From contig CAVYCE010000001.1 in the NCBI GenBank assembly GCA_963766995.1, forward strand, positions 1-64,000: a DNA stretch of 64,000 nt. Direction: 5' to 3'. The stretch comes from Bog-473 sp963766995. GTDB lineage: Bacteria; Actinomycetota; Acidimicrobiia; Acidimicrobiales; RAAP-2. Position numbers and translations under genes: made by a program. The notes beneath the pieces were generated by a model. The model saw nothing but the letters and a program-made list of their open reading frames with translations. It was not told the DNA's origin and ran no database searches. Positions 34,983-43,323 of this stretch are shown in pieces (the stretch's first letter is position 1; every line of letters starts with the position of its first letter).

Positions 34983-36119
34983 CTACGGCGTGCTGCAACG
35001 CCCGCCATTGGCCGGAGCGGCCACATGAGGACGACCCGATTGCCCGGTCTCCCATCCGCTCATAATTCCGCTCATGTAAGGCCCGATCTGGCCGGCCTTC
35101 TCGTAGAAGCCCTGGGGGTCGTACACCTTCGCCTCTATGTACGGATACGGACAGGCCACCGACGTTGCGGCACCACTGGCTCGGATGATGGCGAATGGCC
35201 CGCCATACAGGCAGAGGTAACTCGCATTCAGAATGACGAACATCACCGCGAAATTCGCCAAGGCCGGACGAGTGCGGAAGAAACGGGCGCGCTGTGCCAG
35301 CTTCTCCGACACGGTGCGACCCGTGTCGTCTCGGTAGAGCAAGACTCCGGCGGGAATCATCACGGTGGTGACAAGAATTGACTCCCACAACAGGGGGAAC
35401 TGGTAGGTCTTGCCGGTGAAGACCGATCCGAATGGGATCACCTGCGCGTAAATGTACATACCGGTCCGCACCAGCGTGATTTCCATGATCGCGTCGTAAA
35501 TGAACCCAACCACCAGGATGAGTGCTCCGAGGCACAGCAATGGGTGGCGCCAGACGACAGATTCGACAGACCGACTCTGCTGCAGGCGTCGCAGCATCCA
35601 GATGGCTGGGAAATACGGCGCCAGGTAGAACGCCACGTACCCAAGCACCACGAACGGCTCGACCGTCGGCGAGACGGACACCAATCCCCAGGTCTCAGGC
35701 CAATGCCACAACTGCGGGTTGTAGACGGCATATGGGGCCCAGTTCATGATCGGGTCCTGCCACACGATGGAGGTGCAGGCCAAGGCCATCAGCAGGATCG
35801 GGTGCTTCGGAAAGCGTCGCCACAGCACGAAGAAAACAATCACCCCGAGGGTGAGCGAGATCAGCGTGCCCGTCTGCTCCAGGCCGAGCCAGTGTGTCCA
35901 TCCGAAGAGCGGACGCACGGGGAGGGGGGCACCGTGAACTGCCGCGTTCTTTATTCGGGCCGCAACCGCCCCACGGCGCGCATTGTGGGCGACGAAAATG
36001 ACAGCGACTACGAACGCGCAAGACAGGAGCGCAAGGAGGGCAGTCTTCCGATCGTTCCGATTCCTCGATCCATCGAGTGACGGTGCCGCGTGCTTTTGCT
36101 CCACAGGCAGAGTTGGCAT
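34983..36119 (-). CDS. AveC-like membrane protein (spirocyclase family)
   Basis: 378 residues with about eight hydrophobic helices. Segments WQDPIMNWAPYAVYNPQLWH, SPTVEPFVVLGYVAFYLAPY and YDAIMEITLVRTGMYIYAQ are characteristic of the family named after AveC, which forms the spiroketal of avermectin. Mycobacterial homologues of unknown function are common. No polyketide synthase is nearby, so a spiroketal product is unlikely. A membrane cyclase, dehydratase or lipid-handling role is possible. It lies 3 bp after the solute-binding-like protein, so the two are coupled. A second member is at 42280. Confidence 0.75.
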   Translation of the reverse strand: MPTLPVEQKHAAPSLDGSRNRNDRKTALLALLSCAFVVAVIFVAHNARRGAVAARIKNAAVHGAPLPVRPLFGWTHWLGLEQTGTLISLTLGVIVFFVLWRRFPKHPILLMALACTSIVWQDPIMNWAPYAVYNPQLWHWPETWGLVSVSPTVEPFVVLGYVAFYLAPYFPAIWMLRRLQQSRSVESVVWRHPLLCLGALILVVGFIYDAIMEITLVRTGMYIYAQVIPFGSVFTGKTYQFPLLWESILVTTVMIPAGVLLYRDDTGRTVSEKLAQRARFFRTRPALANFAVMFVILNASYLCLYGGPFAIIRASGAATSVACPYPYIEAKVYDPQGFYEKAGQIGPYMSGIMSGWETGQSGRPHVAAPANGGRCSTP

Positions 36120-36122
36120 GGT

Positions 36123-37232
36123 CTAGGCCCCGAACTGTTCGACCAGGCGTGACACTCCAAATTCAGGTTCGAGCGTGCGAGCCACGAGATAGCCAGATCC
36201 CATCCAGCCCCGTCGCGTCCACTTGCCGAACGAAAGGCGGGTACCCGGGGCACCAGCCGCCGCCGGCAGCATCTTGACCCGCTCAAGCGCCTCTTTCACA
36301 CCGCGCGGTGATAGCGGGTGCGCGTCGGCCAATGCGTGCAACAGCACGGTGGCCACGTCGCGGTTGACGACCGGGACACAGTATTCGGGTCGCCGGCCGC
36401 AGGCCTCCTTGTATTCGTCGAGAAAGGCCTGTCCCACTGGATTGCGTTCGTCGTACTGGTCGACGCCGGTCCAGCCGCGGATGGCGTCCCACATGACTTG
36501 ATGGATCCAGGCATTCTGGAAGGCCGTCCCGAGGTAACGCGGAGGGTCCCAACCCAAATCGGCCAGCGCCCGGTTGACGTGGACCAGTCCGAAACCAAAG
36601 CCGCAGTGCACGAAGGCGGGGACATTCGCATCGAAGAGGGCTCGCACCTGCCCGCTCACGTCCTGGGCAGTCTGAGGTATCCATTCCTCCGCCGCGATAC
36701 GAATACCGTGACTGGCGCAGGCCTTCCGGAAGTTCCGTATGTATGTCTCGCCTACGAGCGACTGCTCCACCAGCGCCCCGACCTCGGTGTGACCGGCCTT
36801 GGCCACCAGATCGGCCCAGAAGATCGGCTCATCGGTGAGCGATCCTTGCGGAAGAGAGAACGTCCACTCCCCCAACCAGTCATCACTACCGGTAACGCTG
36901 ATCGCCGGCACTTCAAAGCGCCGCTGGATGGCTTCACGGGTCGGCACGCAGTTGTCGGTGATGTGAGGACCGAAGATGGCCAGGCAACCTTCGTCCACCA
37001 GCTCGCCATACGCGTCAATGACTGCCTTGACTGAACCCTTGGGCAGCCCTTCCACCTCGCGGAGGACCAGTTCCACCGGTCGATCGAGCACACCCTCAGC
37101 AAGCGCCTTTGCGAACACAATCTCGAAGGGCAGCACCAAGTCTCGACGCGCATCCTCCGGGTACAACTCAGGAAGCTTGAAGTCCATGAGGTAACCGATC
37201 CGGATCGGCTCAGCAGAGCTTTCGTAGGACAC
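36123..37232 (-). CDS. Solute-binding-fold protein without signal peptide
   Basis: About 369 residues from GTG 37232, which has AAAGGGGG 4 bp upstream; the frame also opens at 37256. It shows the Peripla_BP_6 (LivK-like) fold: IRIGYLMDF, then LAIFGPHITDNCVPTREAI, VPAISVTGSDDW, GALVEQSLVGETYIRNF, VPAFVHCGFGFGLVHVNRAL. There is no signal peptide or lipobox, so it should stay in the cytosol, as AmiC or similar sensors do. It may sense a substrate, or act as a carrier for the following AveC-like protein. Position in the operon between the AAA/vWA pair and AveC is unusual. Confidence 0.75.
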   Translation of the reverse strand: MSYESSAEPIRIGYLMDFKLPELYPEDARRDLVLPFEIVFAKALAEGVLDRPVELVLREVEGLPKGSVKAVIDAYGELVDEGCLAIFGPHITDNCVPTREAIQRRFEVPAISVTGSDDWLGEWTFSLPQGSLTDEPIFWADLVAKAGHTEVGALVEQSLVGETYIRNFRKACASHGIRIAAEEWIPQTAQDVSGQVRALFDANVPAFVHCGFGFGLVHVNRALADLGWDPPRYLGTAFQNAWIHQVMWDAIRGWTGVDQYDERNPVGQAFLDEYKEACGRRPEYCVPVVNRDVATVLLHALADAHPLSPRGVKEALERVKMLPAAAGAPGTRLSFGKWTRRGWMGSGYLVARTLEPEFGVSRLVEQFGA

Positions 37233-37270
37233 GCCACCCCCTTTGCCGGTCGCCACGGGAGCGTCCAGAC

Positions 37271-37289
37271 TGAAACCTGATATTTGTTC
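37271..37289. promoter_or_regulatory. Regulon C motif, weaker copy
   Basis: TGAAACCTGATATTTGTTC shares 13 of 19 positions with the motif at 34843, including the right half GATATT-GTTC. It is upstream of the solute-binding-fold gene. Confidence 0.35.
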
Positions 37290-37316
37290 CGACCCTACCG
37301 GGGTGTCTCGTCCGGG

Positions 37317-38117
37317 TCAATCGCCACCCTGCCCGGCGCCGAGGTAGGCACCGATCAACTCCACCAGCCCTTCAGTGATCAATGGGTCGTCGGTGAGCGG
37401 CCCAGCCACTGCGGCCCGGGCCGCTTCTACTAACGAGAGGCCTTCCATCACGAGACGACCCGCGGCAATCAGGACCCGAGTCGAGGCCACCTCACGCAGG
37501 CTGGAACGATCAAGGCGGCGGATGGCCTGGGCAATGCCCACCAACTGCGCGGCAGTCGCGCCATCGACTCCCGATTCGGCTGCCACCACCTTCTCTTCGA
37601 CCTCTGCCGGAGGGAAGTCGAGCTCAATGGCCACCATTCTCTGGCGAGTCGAGTCCTTGAGGTCCTTCATCACGCTCTGGTATCCAGGGTTGTAGGAGAC
37701 CACGAGGCAGAATCCTTCAATGGCGTCCAGGGTGATGCCAAGGCGATCGATCGGCAGTTGGCGCCGATAGTCGGCCAACGGATGCAGGACGACCGTCGTG
37801 TCCTGGCGGGCCTCCACAATCTCGTCGAGGTAGCAGATCGCACCTTCTCTCACCGCTCGCGTCAGTGGACCGTCCACCCACTTTGTGTCACCACCCTCCA
37901 ACAGGAAACGTCCAACCAAATCAGCGGTGGTCAGATCGTCGTGGCAGGCCACGGTGATGAGGGGACGACCAAGGTCGTGTGCCATCGCCTCAACAAACCG
38001 AGTCTTGCCACACCCTGTGGGGCCTTTCAGGAGTACGGAGAGCCCTTGGCGGAAGGCAGCCTTGAAGACGCTCTCTTCATTTCCGACGGGAATGTAAAAG
38101 GGAGGTTCGCCACTCAT
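37317..38117 (-). CDS. MoxR-like AAA ATPase of the NorQ/CbbQ type
   Basis: About 266 residues from ATG 38117, which overlaps the stop of the upstream gene (ATGA). Walker A is GPTGCGKTRF, Walker B is ICYLDEIVEAR, and sensor 1 is VVSYNPGYQ. CbbQ/NorQ ATPases pair with a vWA protein and remodel an enzyme (RuBisCO, nitric oxide reductase or others). None of those targets is near, so the client must be another protein of this run, perhaps the P450, the AveC-like protein or an unlinked enzyme. Confidence 0.9.
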   Translation of the reverse strand: MSGEPPFYIPVGNEESVFKAAFRQGLSVLLKGPTGCGKTRFVEAMAHDLGRPLITVACHDDLTTADLVGRFLLEGGDTKWVDGPLTRAVREGAICYLDEIVEARQDTTVVLHPLADYRRQLPIDRLGITLDAIEGFCLVVSYNPGYQSVMKDLKDSTRQRMVAIELDFPPAEVEEKVVAAESGVDGATAAQLVGIAQAIRRLDRSSLREVASTRVLIAAGRLVMEGLSLVEAARAAVAGPLTDDPLITEGLVELIGAYLGAGQGGD

Positions 38118-39844
38118 CAGGACGTCCTTTCGACGAGAAGTCGCTCTGCGGAACGTGCTTGCCGGCTGGAGCTCATCTGCTGACGCGCTGCCGCTGCCAG
38201 GGCGTAGGTGAAGAGTCGGCCAATGATCGGTGGCAACTCCCTGGGATCGTCGATGGCAGCATGAGCCGCCGTCCCAAAGACTCGGCCAAGCGCTACCTCG
38301 TCTGTGCGAGCACCCACGCTCAGGCAGAGACATCCGATCCCAAGGTCGCGTGCCTCGACGAGAGCCCGCCGAGCATCGGCTTCTCCGTAGGCCCGTTCGT
38401 AGCCATGGTCATAGGCGAGGCCATCGGAAATGACGATCAAGAGCCGCCGAGCGGTTCCAGCCTCACGCTCCAGCACGGAAGTTCCATGCCGGATCGCCGC
38501 TCCAAGTCGGGTGTATGCACCTGGCGTGAGCGAGCTCAGTCGGCGCCACACCGCATCACGAAGGACCTCGTCAAACCGCTTCACTGGGAGCACATGTACG
38601 GCGGAGCGTCCCTGGGAACGGAACCCATAGAGGGCCACGCGATCACCCAAGGTGTACAGCACCCGAGTCAGGACGGCGGCCACGTTGCGTTGCACCTCGT
38701 GCACCGGCTTCCCGGTCACGCCCATCTCCGCGGCGGATCCGGAGACATCGAGTAGCACGAGCGCAGAGAGATCGCGCCTGCGGCGAAGAACGTCGAGGTA
38801 TACCGCCTCATTGGCGAGGTGGCCGGTACGCCAGTCCACTCGAGCTTCGACCGCTGCGTCCACGTCGACGTCGTCACCTTGAGGCTGCCGGTGGCGCCGT
38901 TCGAATTCGAGACCGACGGGCGACAAGGCACGCCGAAGTTGATGTGAGTCAGGGACTCTCAAGGGGGCGGAACCGATCTCCTTTAGGTCAGCCTCAATGA
39001 CCGTGCACCAGTCCGGTTTGTATTGACGCTGGACAATGTCCCACTCGGGATAGGTCACCGCGGCACGCGTGAAACTCACGGCCCCGACATCGTCGCCAAC
39101 CGATCCCTTGGATGCCTTCACTCGCCCGGATGCTGATGGGCGAACCGAACGGCTCCAGTGTGTCGGGGCATCAGCTCCAGGCTCGCCCGACGCTGAAGAT
39201 CGGACGTCTGAAAGGAGTCGCTTCAGGAGCGAACCGAGACCTCCTCCCCCGCCGACCGGACTGGAGAACACGTCGATCTGCTGGTCCTGTTCATCCCCGA
39301 TGAACTCCTCGAGGGCCTCCTGTGGCGCACCGCGCTGCGACTCCAAGGTGCTGACGGGGCCCGGTGTCGGATCAGCATCCGTCAGGATCATTCGGCGAGG
39401 GTGAATGGTGCCGAACGTTGCCGGCGGATCCTCAATTGCCGTCCGGCTCTGTGCAATGTGCAGTGATGACTCCGGTGAATCAGATCTAATCGCGGTCTCG
39501 TGGTCGATGAGCTGTCGGATTCGACCCGGCAGGACCTCTCGCTGAGAAGACAGTGCCCGGTGAGCCTCCACCGCCAAATAGCGGCGGGTAAGTGTCGGGC
39601 GCCGCGACAGCGAGTTGAGCACACCTGGTGCAAGGCTCCCCGAGGCGAGGAGCGCCGACTGGACAATGACAGCGGTGCGCTGACCGTCCGCACTGTCGTC
39701 GACGTTGACGTACACCGTCGAACCATCGGTCCATGCGATCTCCCCGGTGCGAGCTGGAGCCACATTGAGTGTCCTTCCTGCGATGGATGAAGCCACGAGG
39801 CCCAGGCGAGCCGGTCCGGGACCCTCAATCAGGTCAAGCGCCAC
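38117..39844 (-). CDS. NorD/CbbO-like vWA-domain protein
   Basis: 575 residues. The C-terminal vWA domain carries a MIDAS: DVSGSA, Thr in GAYTRLG, and ISDGLAYD. The N-terminal half is low-similarity with helical content (a NorD-like region). It partners with the AAA ATPase encoded next, with ATGA overlap. The pair forms a substrate-specific remodelling machine in other systems, where the vWA protein picks the client. GTG start at 39844, 6 bp after the tandem TetR stop. Confidence 0.87.
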   Translation of the reverse strand: MALDLIEGPGPARLGLVASSIAGRTLNVAPARTGEIAWTDGSTVYVNVDDSADGQRTAVIVQSALLASGSLAPGVLNSLSRRPTLTRRYLAVEAHRALSSQREVLPGRIRQLIDHETAIRSDSPESSLHIAQSRTAIEDPPATFGTIHPRRMILTDADPTPGPVSTLESQRGAPQEALEEFIGDEQDQQIDVFSSPVGGGGGLGSLLKRLLSDVRSSASGEPGADAPTHWSRSVRPSASGRVKASKGSVGDDVGAVSFTRAAVTYPEWDIVQRQYKPDWCTVIEADLKEIGSAPLRVPDSHQLRRALSPVGLEFERRHRQPQGDDVDVDAAVEARVDWRTGHLANEAVYLDVLRRRRDLSALVLLDVSGSAAEMGVTGKPVHEVQRNVAAVLTRVLYTLGDRVALYGFRSQGRSAVHVLPVKRFDEVLRDAVWRRLSSLTPGAYTRLGAAIRHGTSVLEREAGTARRLLIVISDGLAYDHGYERAYGEADARRALVEARDLGIGCLCLSVGARTDEVALGRVFGTAAHAAIDDPRELPPIIGRLFTYALAAAARQQMSSSRQARSAERLLVERTS

Positions 39845-39850
39845 AGCAGC

Positions 39851-41137
39851 TCACGTGCCCGAGGTGATCGAGACTCCGGCCCGCCTGCTCCCCGCAGTGC
39901 GTGAGAGGGCACCACGTAGCACGGTGTCCCGTGCCAGCGCGAGCGCTCCCCGAGGCCCCGCGGCGTGGATGACGCTGGGGGGCAACATGACGGATTCGTA
40001 GACACAGCGTGCCCGTAAGTCGGCATTCCCTCCGTCCAGCATGAAATCGCCGGACTTGGTTGCCTCGGTGAGCAAGCTCCGTATTTGGCGGAGCTGACCC
40101 ATGAACGACAGTCCGAGGTCTGGCGTGCTGGGTGGCGATTGCCGCAGCCAGGCCAACTGAATTCTGAATTCGTCACTGAATCGGTCTACGACGTGGATGT
40201 TGCCCCACATGAGTGCGTCGAGTCGTTCTAACGGTGAGGATTGGGCCCGGAGGGCGACGTCCCACACATCAGACACCTTTTCCGCATACGAACTCATGAT
40301 GGACACGAGGAGATCATCTTTCGAGGCGTAGGCGCGGTAGACGGTGCCGGTACTCAGTCCAGATGCGGCAGCGATATCCCGCATGGTGGTTGCTTCGTAA
40401 CCACGGCGCCCAAATTCCCTGCGAGCAACGGCGCGAAGATTCCCGGAGCGATCATCCTCTTCGGACTCTTCGGCCCAGGACTTAATCACCGACTGCACGG
40501 CGCCAAACGCCGCCGATCGATCCAGTGCGGCATCAGAAGGTGTCTGCACAGCGAGACCATGCAGCGATATGCGCAATCGCAGCTCAGGTACCTCTTCGGC
40601 TCCGGAGCTCAGGTGCGAGACGCCGACCCCGATATGCAACATGCTCTGGCACAATCGATCAGCCAATAGCGAGAGATCGATCCCGGACTTCACCCCACCC
40701 GAATTTCGGCTCAGCCGCAATAGCTCGAGCATGGAGGCACTGATGGCAACCGGCACCCGAGCCGCCAACACGGCCAACTCGTTCCCGAGGACACTTGGAG
40801 GGTCGTACAGCGTCAAGAGGAGTGCCGCTCGATGGCTCACACCGCACGAGGCGATGGCTCGGCCGAGGCCAATGATCTGCTGCTCCACGTCAACCCCATC
40901 TGCCGAAGCACGGGATGACTTGATGGCGGTGGCCGCAATGTGGTCGAGGTCATCCACAAAGGCGCGCACGAGCTCCAGGATGATGGCTTCCTTCGATTCA
41001 AAGTGGTGGTACAGGCTGCCCGGAAGGATCCCGCAGGCGTCCGCTATCTCCTTGAGTGAAGTTCGCAGACCTGTTGATGCAAACAACTCCGCCGCCGTGT
41101 CGAGGATTTCGGCCCGGCGAACGCCGTCAGGAGCCAC
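39851..41137 (-). CDS. Tandem TetR regulator: two TetR proteins in one chain
   Basis: 428 residues. Two complete TetR-type units are seen. The first has ILDTAAELFASTGLRTSLKE then GSLYHHFESKEAI (residues about 10-55). The second has VARREFGRRGYEATTMRDIAAASGLSTGTVYRAYASKDDLL (about residues 236-277; short piece STGTVYRAYASKDDLL). Each is followed by helices. A single-chain pseudo-dimer would bind one operator asymmetrically or bridge two sites. First gene of the minus run toward 31704 and the best candidate to read regulon C. GTG start at 41137. Confidence 0.85.
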   Translation of the reverse strand: MAPDGVRRAEILDTAAELFASTGLRTSLKEIADACGILPGSLYHHFESKEAIILELVRAFVDDLDHIAATAIKSSRASADGVDVEQQIIGLGRAIASCGVSHRAALLLTLYDPPSVLGNELAVLAARVPVAISASMLELLRLSRNSGGVKSGIDLSLLADRLCQSMLHIGVGVSHLSSGAEEVPELRLRISLHGLAVQTPSDAALDRSAAFGAVQSVIKSWAEESEEDDRSGNLRAVARREFGRRGYEATTMRDIAAASGLSTGTVYRAYASKDDLLVSIMSSYAEKVSDVWDVALRAQSSPLERLDALMWGNIHVVDRFSDEFRIQLAWLRQSPPSTPDLGLSFMGQLRQIRSLLTEATKSGDFMLDGGNADLRARCVYESVMLPPSVIHAAGPRGALALARDTVLRGALSRTAGSRRAGVSITSGT

Positions 41138-41284
41138 GGATTACTGACTCCACCGGCAACGGCAACCACCCGGTCGGATGTGGCCGGAGGATTCTCGGAT
41201 CACGAATTCGGGCACCTCATTCTCAGAAGCTGGAACGGACGGCGAAAGGCTATCGAACCTAACGCTTGTTTCCCAATGATGGGC

Positions 41285-42142
41285 CTACTTGGCCCGTGGG
41301 AGGCGCAGTACTCGGGCGGTGATCGAATGCACCCAGCGGGTGGGAACATGCCGCGCTCCATAGACCATTGCCACTGCGTCCGGACCCACAGCGTGACGGG
41401 TAAATGATTTCTTGTCAGTGAGAGCGCGCTCGACCAGAGGGGCGAATCGGTCCGGTTTGCGAGCGATACGCAGCATTCTCTCGCCGGTGGCCTCTAGTGG
41501 GGCATGGAGGGCGGCGTACGGTCCAGACTCGTCCTTGTATGAACTCGTGAGCTCGAGGATGTCTGTTTTGAACGTTCCGGTGACTAGCACGCTGACACCG
41601 AGCCCGAAGGGAGGGATTTCCATCGACAGGGATTCCGCCCACCGTTCAAGCGCGCTCTTGCTCGCCGCGTATGCACTCACCGCCGCCATACCGCTGACGG
41701 CCACATGGCTCGACACCACAACAATGCGGCCGCGACCCGCCTGTCGCATGCCGGGGAGCAGACCCTTGGTCAGACTGATGGGTCCGAAGAGATTGGTGGC
41801 GAAGATTTGCTTCACCGCCTCAATCGGCATTTCCTCGACCGCTCCAGCGCCAGCCAGTCCAGCGTTGTGCACTACTCCGTAGGGCGCACCGACCGCGTCG
41901 ATGATGTCGTCCACCGCTGATTGGATGGAGTCCGCGTCCTCGAGATCAAGGCGGATCCCGATCAAACGCTCTGGTTCATAGTCCGAGCCAAGATGCTCTT
42001 TCAGACGTTCGAGTCCGGCACCAGGCGTCCGCATGGCAGCGAGTACCGTCCAGCCGCGGCGATGGAGATATGCCGCGGTGGCGAATCCAAGTCCTCGAGA
42101 TGCCCCGGTGAGGACGACACTTTTCGACTGTGCTTTATCCAT
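41285..42142 (-). CDS. SDR-family oxidoreductase
   Basis: 285 residues. TGASRGLG, HNAGLAG in place of NNAG, Ser in VVSSHVAVSG and YAASK are present. The N-terminal region and the AMRTPGAGLERLKEH after strand 2 suggest NADP use. Located between the two AveC-like units, 148 bp from the TetR-TetR start; it is on the minus strand. Confidence 0.9.
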   Translation of the reverse strand: MDKAQSKSVVLTGASRGLGFATAAYLHRRGWTVLAAMRTPGAGLERLKEHLGSDYEPERLIGIRLDLEDADSIQSAVDDIIDAVGAPYGVVHNAGLAGAGAVEEMPIEAVKQIFATNLFGPISLTKGLLPGMRQAGRGRIVVVSSHVAVSGMAAVSAYAASKSALERWAESLSMEIPPFGLGVSVLVTGTFKTDILELTSSYKDESGPYAALHAPLEATGERMLRIARKPDRFAPLVERALTDKKSFTRHAVGPDAVAMVYGARHVPTRWVHSITARVLRLPRAK

Positions 42143-42279
42143 AGGTGAGCTCAGACTCCGTTCGCAGATGCGCCTCTTGCCATGATGATTCCCTCCTCTT
42201 GAACGGACCTGAAGTTAGTTCCACAATAGGCAGCTGGCGCGTAGGTGTTCTGAGTCACATGCATCCCCGAGGCGATCGC

Positions 42280-43089
42280 CTAGAAGCCAATACGCGGAGA
42301 GCCCTGTAGGGGTTGATTTGGCACACCCTTGAACAACGGGGCCGCTGGTCCAGCAGTTACCCGACCCTGCAGCTTCGTGACCAGATGAGGAGCGAAGACC
42401 GCTCCGTAAAGGAGGTTGGCGACGACAACAACGCCGACGATGGAGAGGATGTTGGCTCGTCGTTGGGTGGCAGTTCTCCTGTGGGCCCACCCTTCAATCA
42501 CGGTGCGGCCCTCGGGGTCCGTGCGCCCGAGAAGGTAGGCGAAGGACATCATCATGACGCCCATGGCCAGTGCGTCGTACAGCGGATATTGGTGCTTCGT
42601 TCCTTGCCAGAGTGCAAGCCCCGGAATCACCCGGCCGTAGTAGAAGACGCCAAGCCGAGCCCCTAGGACGCCGTTGAAGAGGACGGCCCAGATGAAACCG
42701 ATCACGAGACCGGTACCGAGAAGGGCGAACGGGCGCCGCCAACCGAATTTGTCACTCAGGCGTCGACCGAGTGCCGCCCCGATGAGAGCGGGCGTCACGA
42801 AGTAGGAGATGTACCCCGGTGGCACCGACGCCGGGAGGCCACCCCAGGTCATGTTCAACGGCCACCACGATGGCATTCGAGGAATGGCCGGCGCGAATTG
42901 GGCATACATCGCCCAGTCGTAGGGGGCTTCGATCCATGAGATCGATATCGCCGCGATGCTCACGAGTAGGAGTGGGTGGAGTCGGCGGCGGCTGATACTG
43001 AGGTAGAGACCAATGGCGAGGAAACCGAGGCCACCGACATAGGCGAACCCAATGGCTCCTGTCAGTACGGGCGTCAACCCATGGTTCAC
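42280..43089 (-). CDS. Second AveC-like membrane protein
   Basis: 269 residues with about seven hydrophobic helices. ISWIEAPYDWAMYAQF and WWPLNMTWGGLPASVPPGYI correspond to the WxDPxxNW(A) and SPTVEP segments of the AveC-like protein at 34983, and KHQYPLYDALAMGVMM to GKTYQFPLLWESILVT. It is shorter at both ends. Start GTG 43089 overlaps the stop of the 38-residue peptide upstream (GTGA), so the two are co-translated. Function unknown. Confidence 0.7.
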   Translation of the reverse strand: MNHGLTPVLTGAIGFAYVGGLGFLAIGLYLSISRRRLHPLLLVSIAAISISWIEAPYDWAMYAQFAPAIPRMPSWWPLNMTWGGLPASVPPGYISYFVTPALIGAALGRRLSDKFGWRRPFALLGTGLVIGFIWAVLFNGVLGARLGVFYYGRVIPGLALWQGTKHQYPLYDALAMGVMMMSFAYLLGRTDPEGRTVIEGWAHRRTATQRRANILSIVGVVVVANLLYGAVFAPHLVTKLQGRVTAGPAAPLFKGVPNQPLQGSPRIGF

Positions 43090-43202
43090 CGCTGCTGCCC
43101 TCGCTTGGGGTCGCGACGTGATTCAGGGTCGAAGCGGAACACGAGGCCGAAGATCAGGAAGATCAGCACAAAGAGCGTGCCCAGCATGATGACGGCGCCC
43201 AT
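43086..43202 (-). CDS. 38-residue single-span membrane peptide
   Basis: A small reading frame on the minus strand. ATG at 43202, product MGAVIMLGTLFVLIFLIFGL followed by VFRFDPESRRDPKRGQQR, then TGA at 43086-43088. A hydrophobic helix (residues 2-22) is followed by a basic tail, so it would sit in the membrane with the tail inside. Its stop overlaps the GTG start of the AveC-like gene, which strongly suggests co-translation and a shared complex. It is not one of the longer frames and would be missed in a standard gene call. AAGGGGG lies upstream, although a little far. Confidence 0.65.
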   Translation of the reverse strand: MGAVIMLGTLFVLIFLIFGLVFRFDPESRRDPKRGQQR

Positions 43203-43323
43203 CCCCGTACCCCCTTCAATGAAATCGCACTCTTCTTTAGAAGGGGATACTGCCCCGGAACGGCTGAGAATTCCATTTCCGTATTTCGTTTAACATCATT
43301 GCCAATTCGTCTGGGGAGGAACC

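Noticed and set aside
34780..35535. A 251-codon minus-strand frame overlapping the AveC-like gene
   Set aside because: Low-complexity Arg/His/Gly-rich product out of frame with the AveC-like gene, which has real helices.
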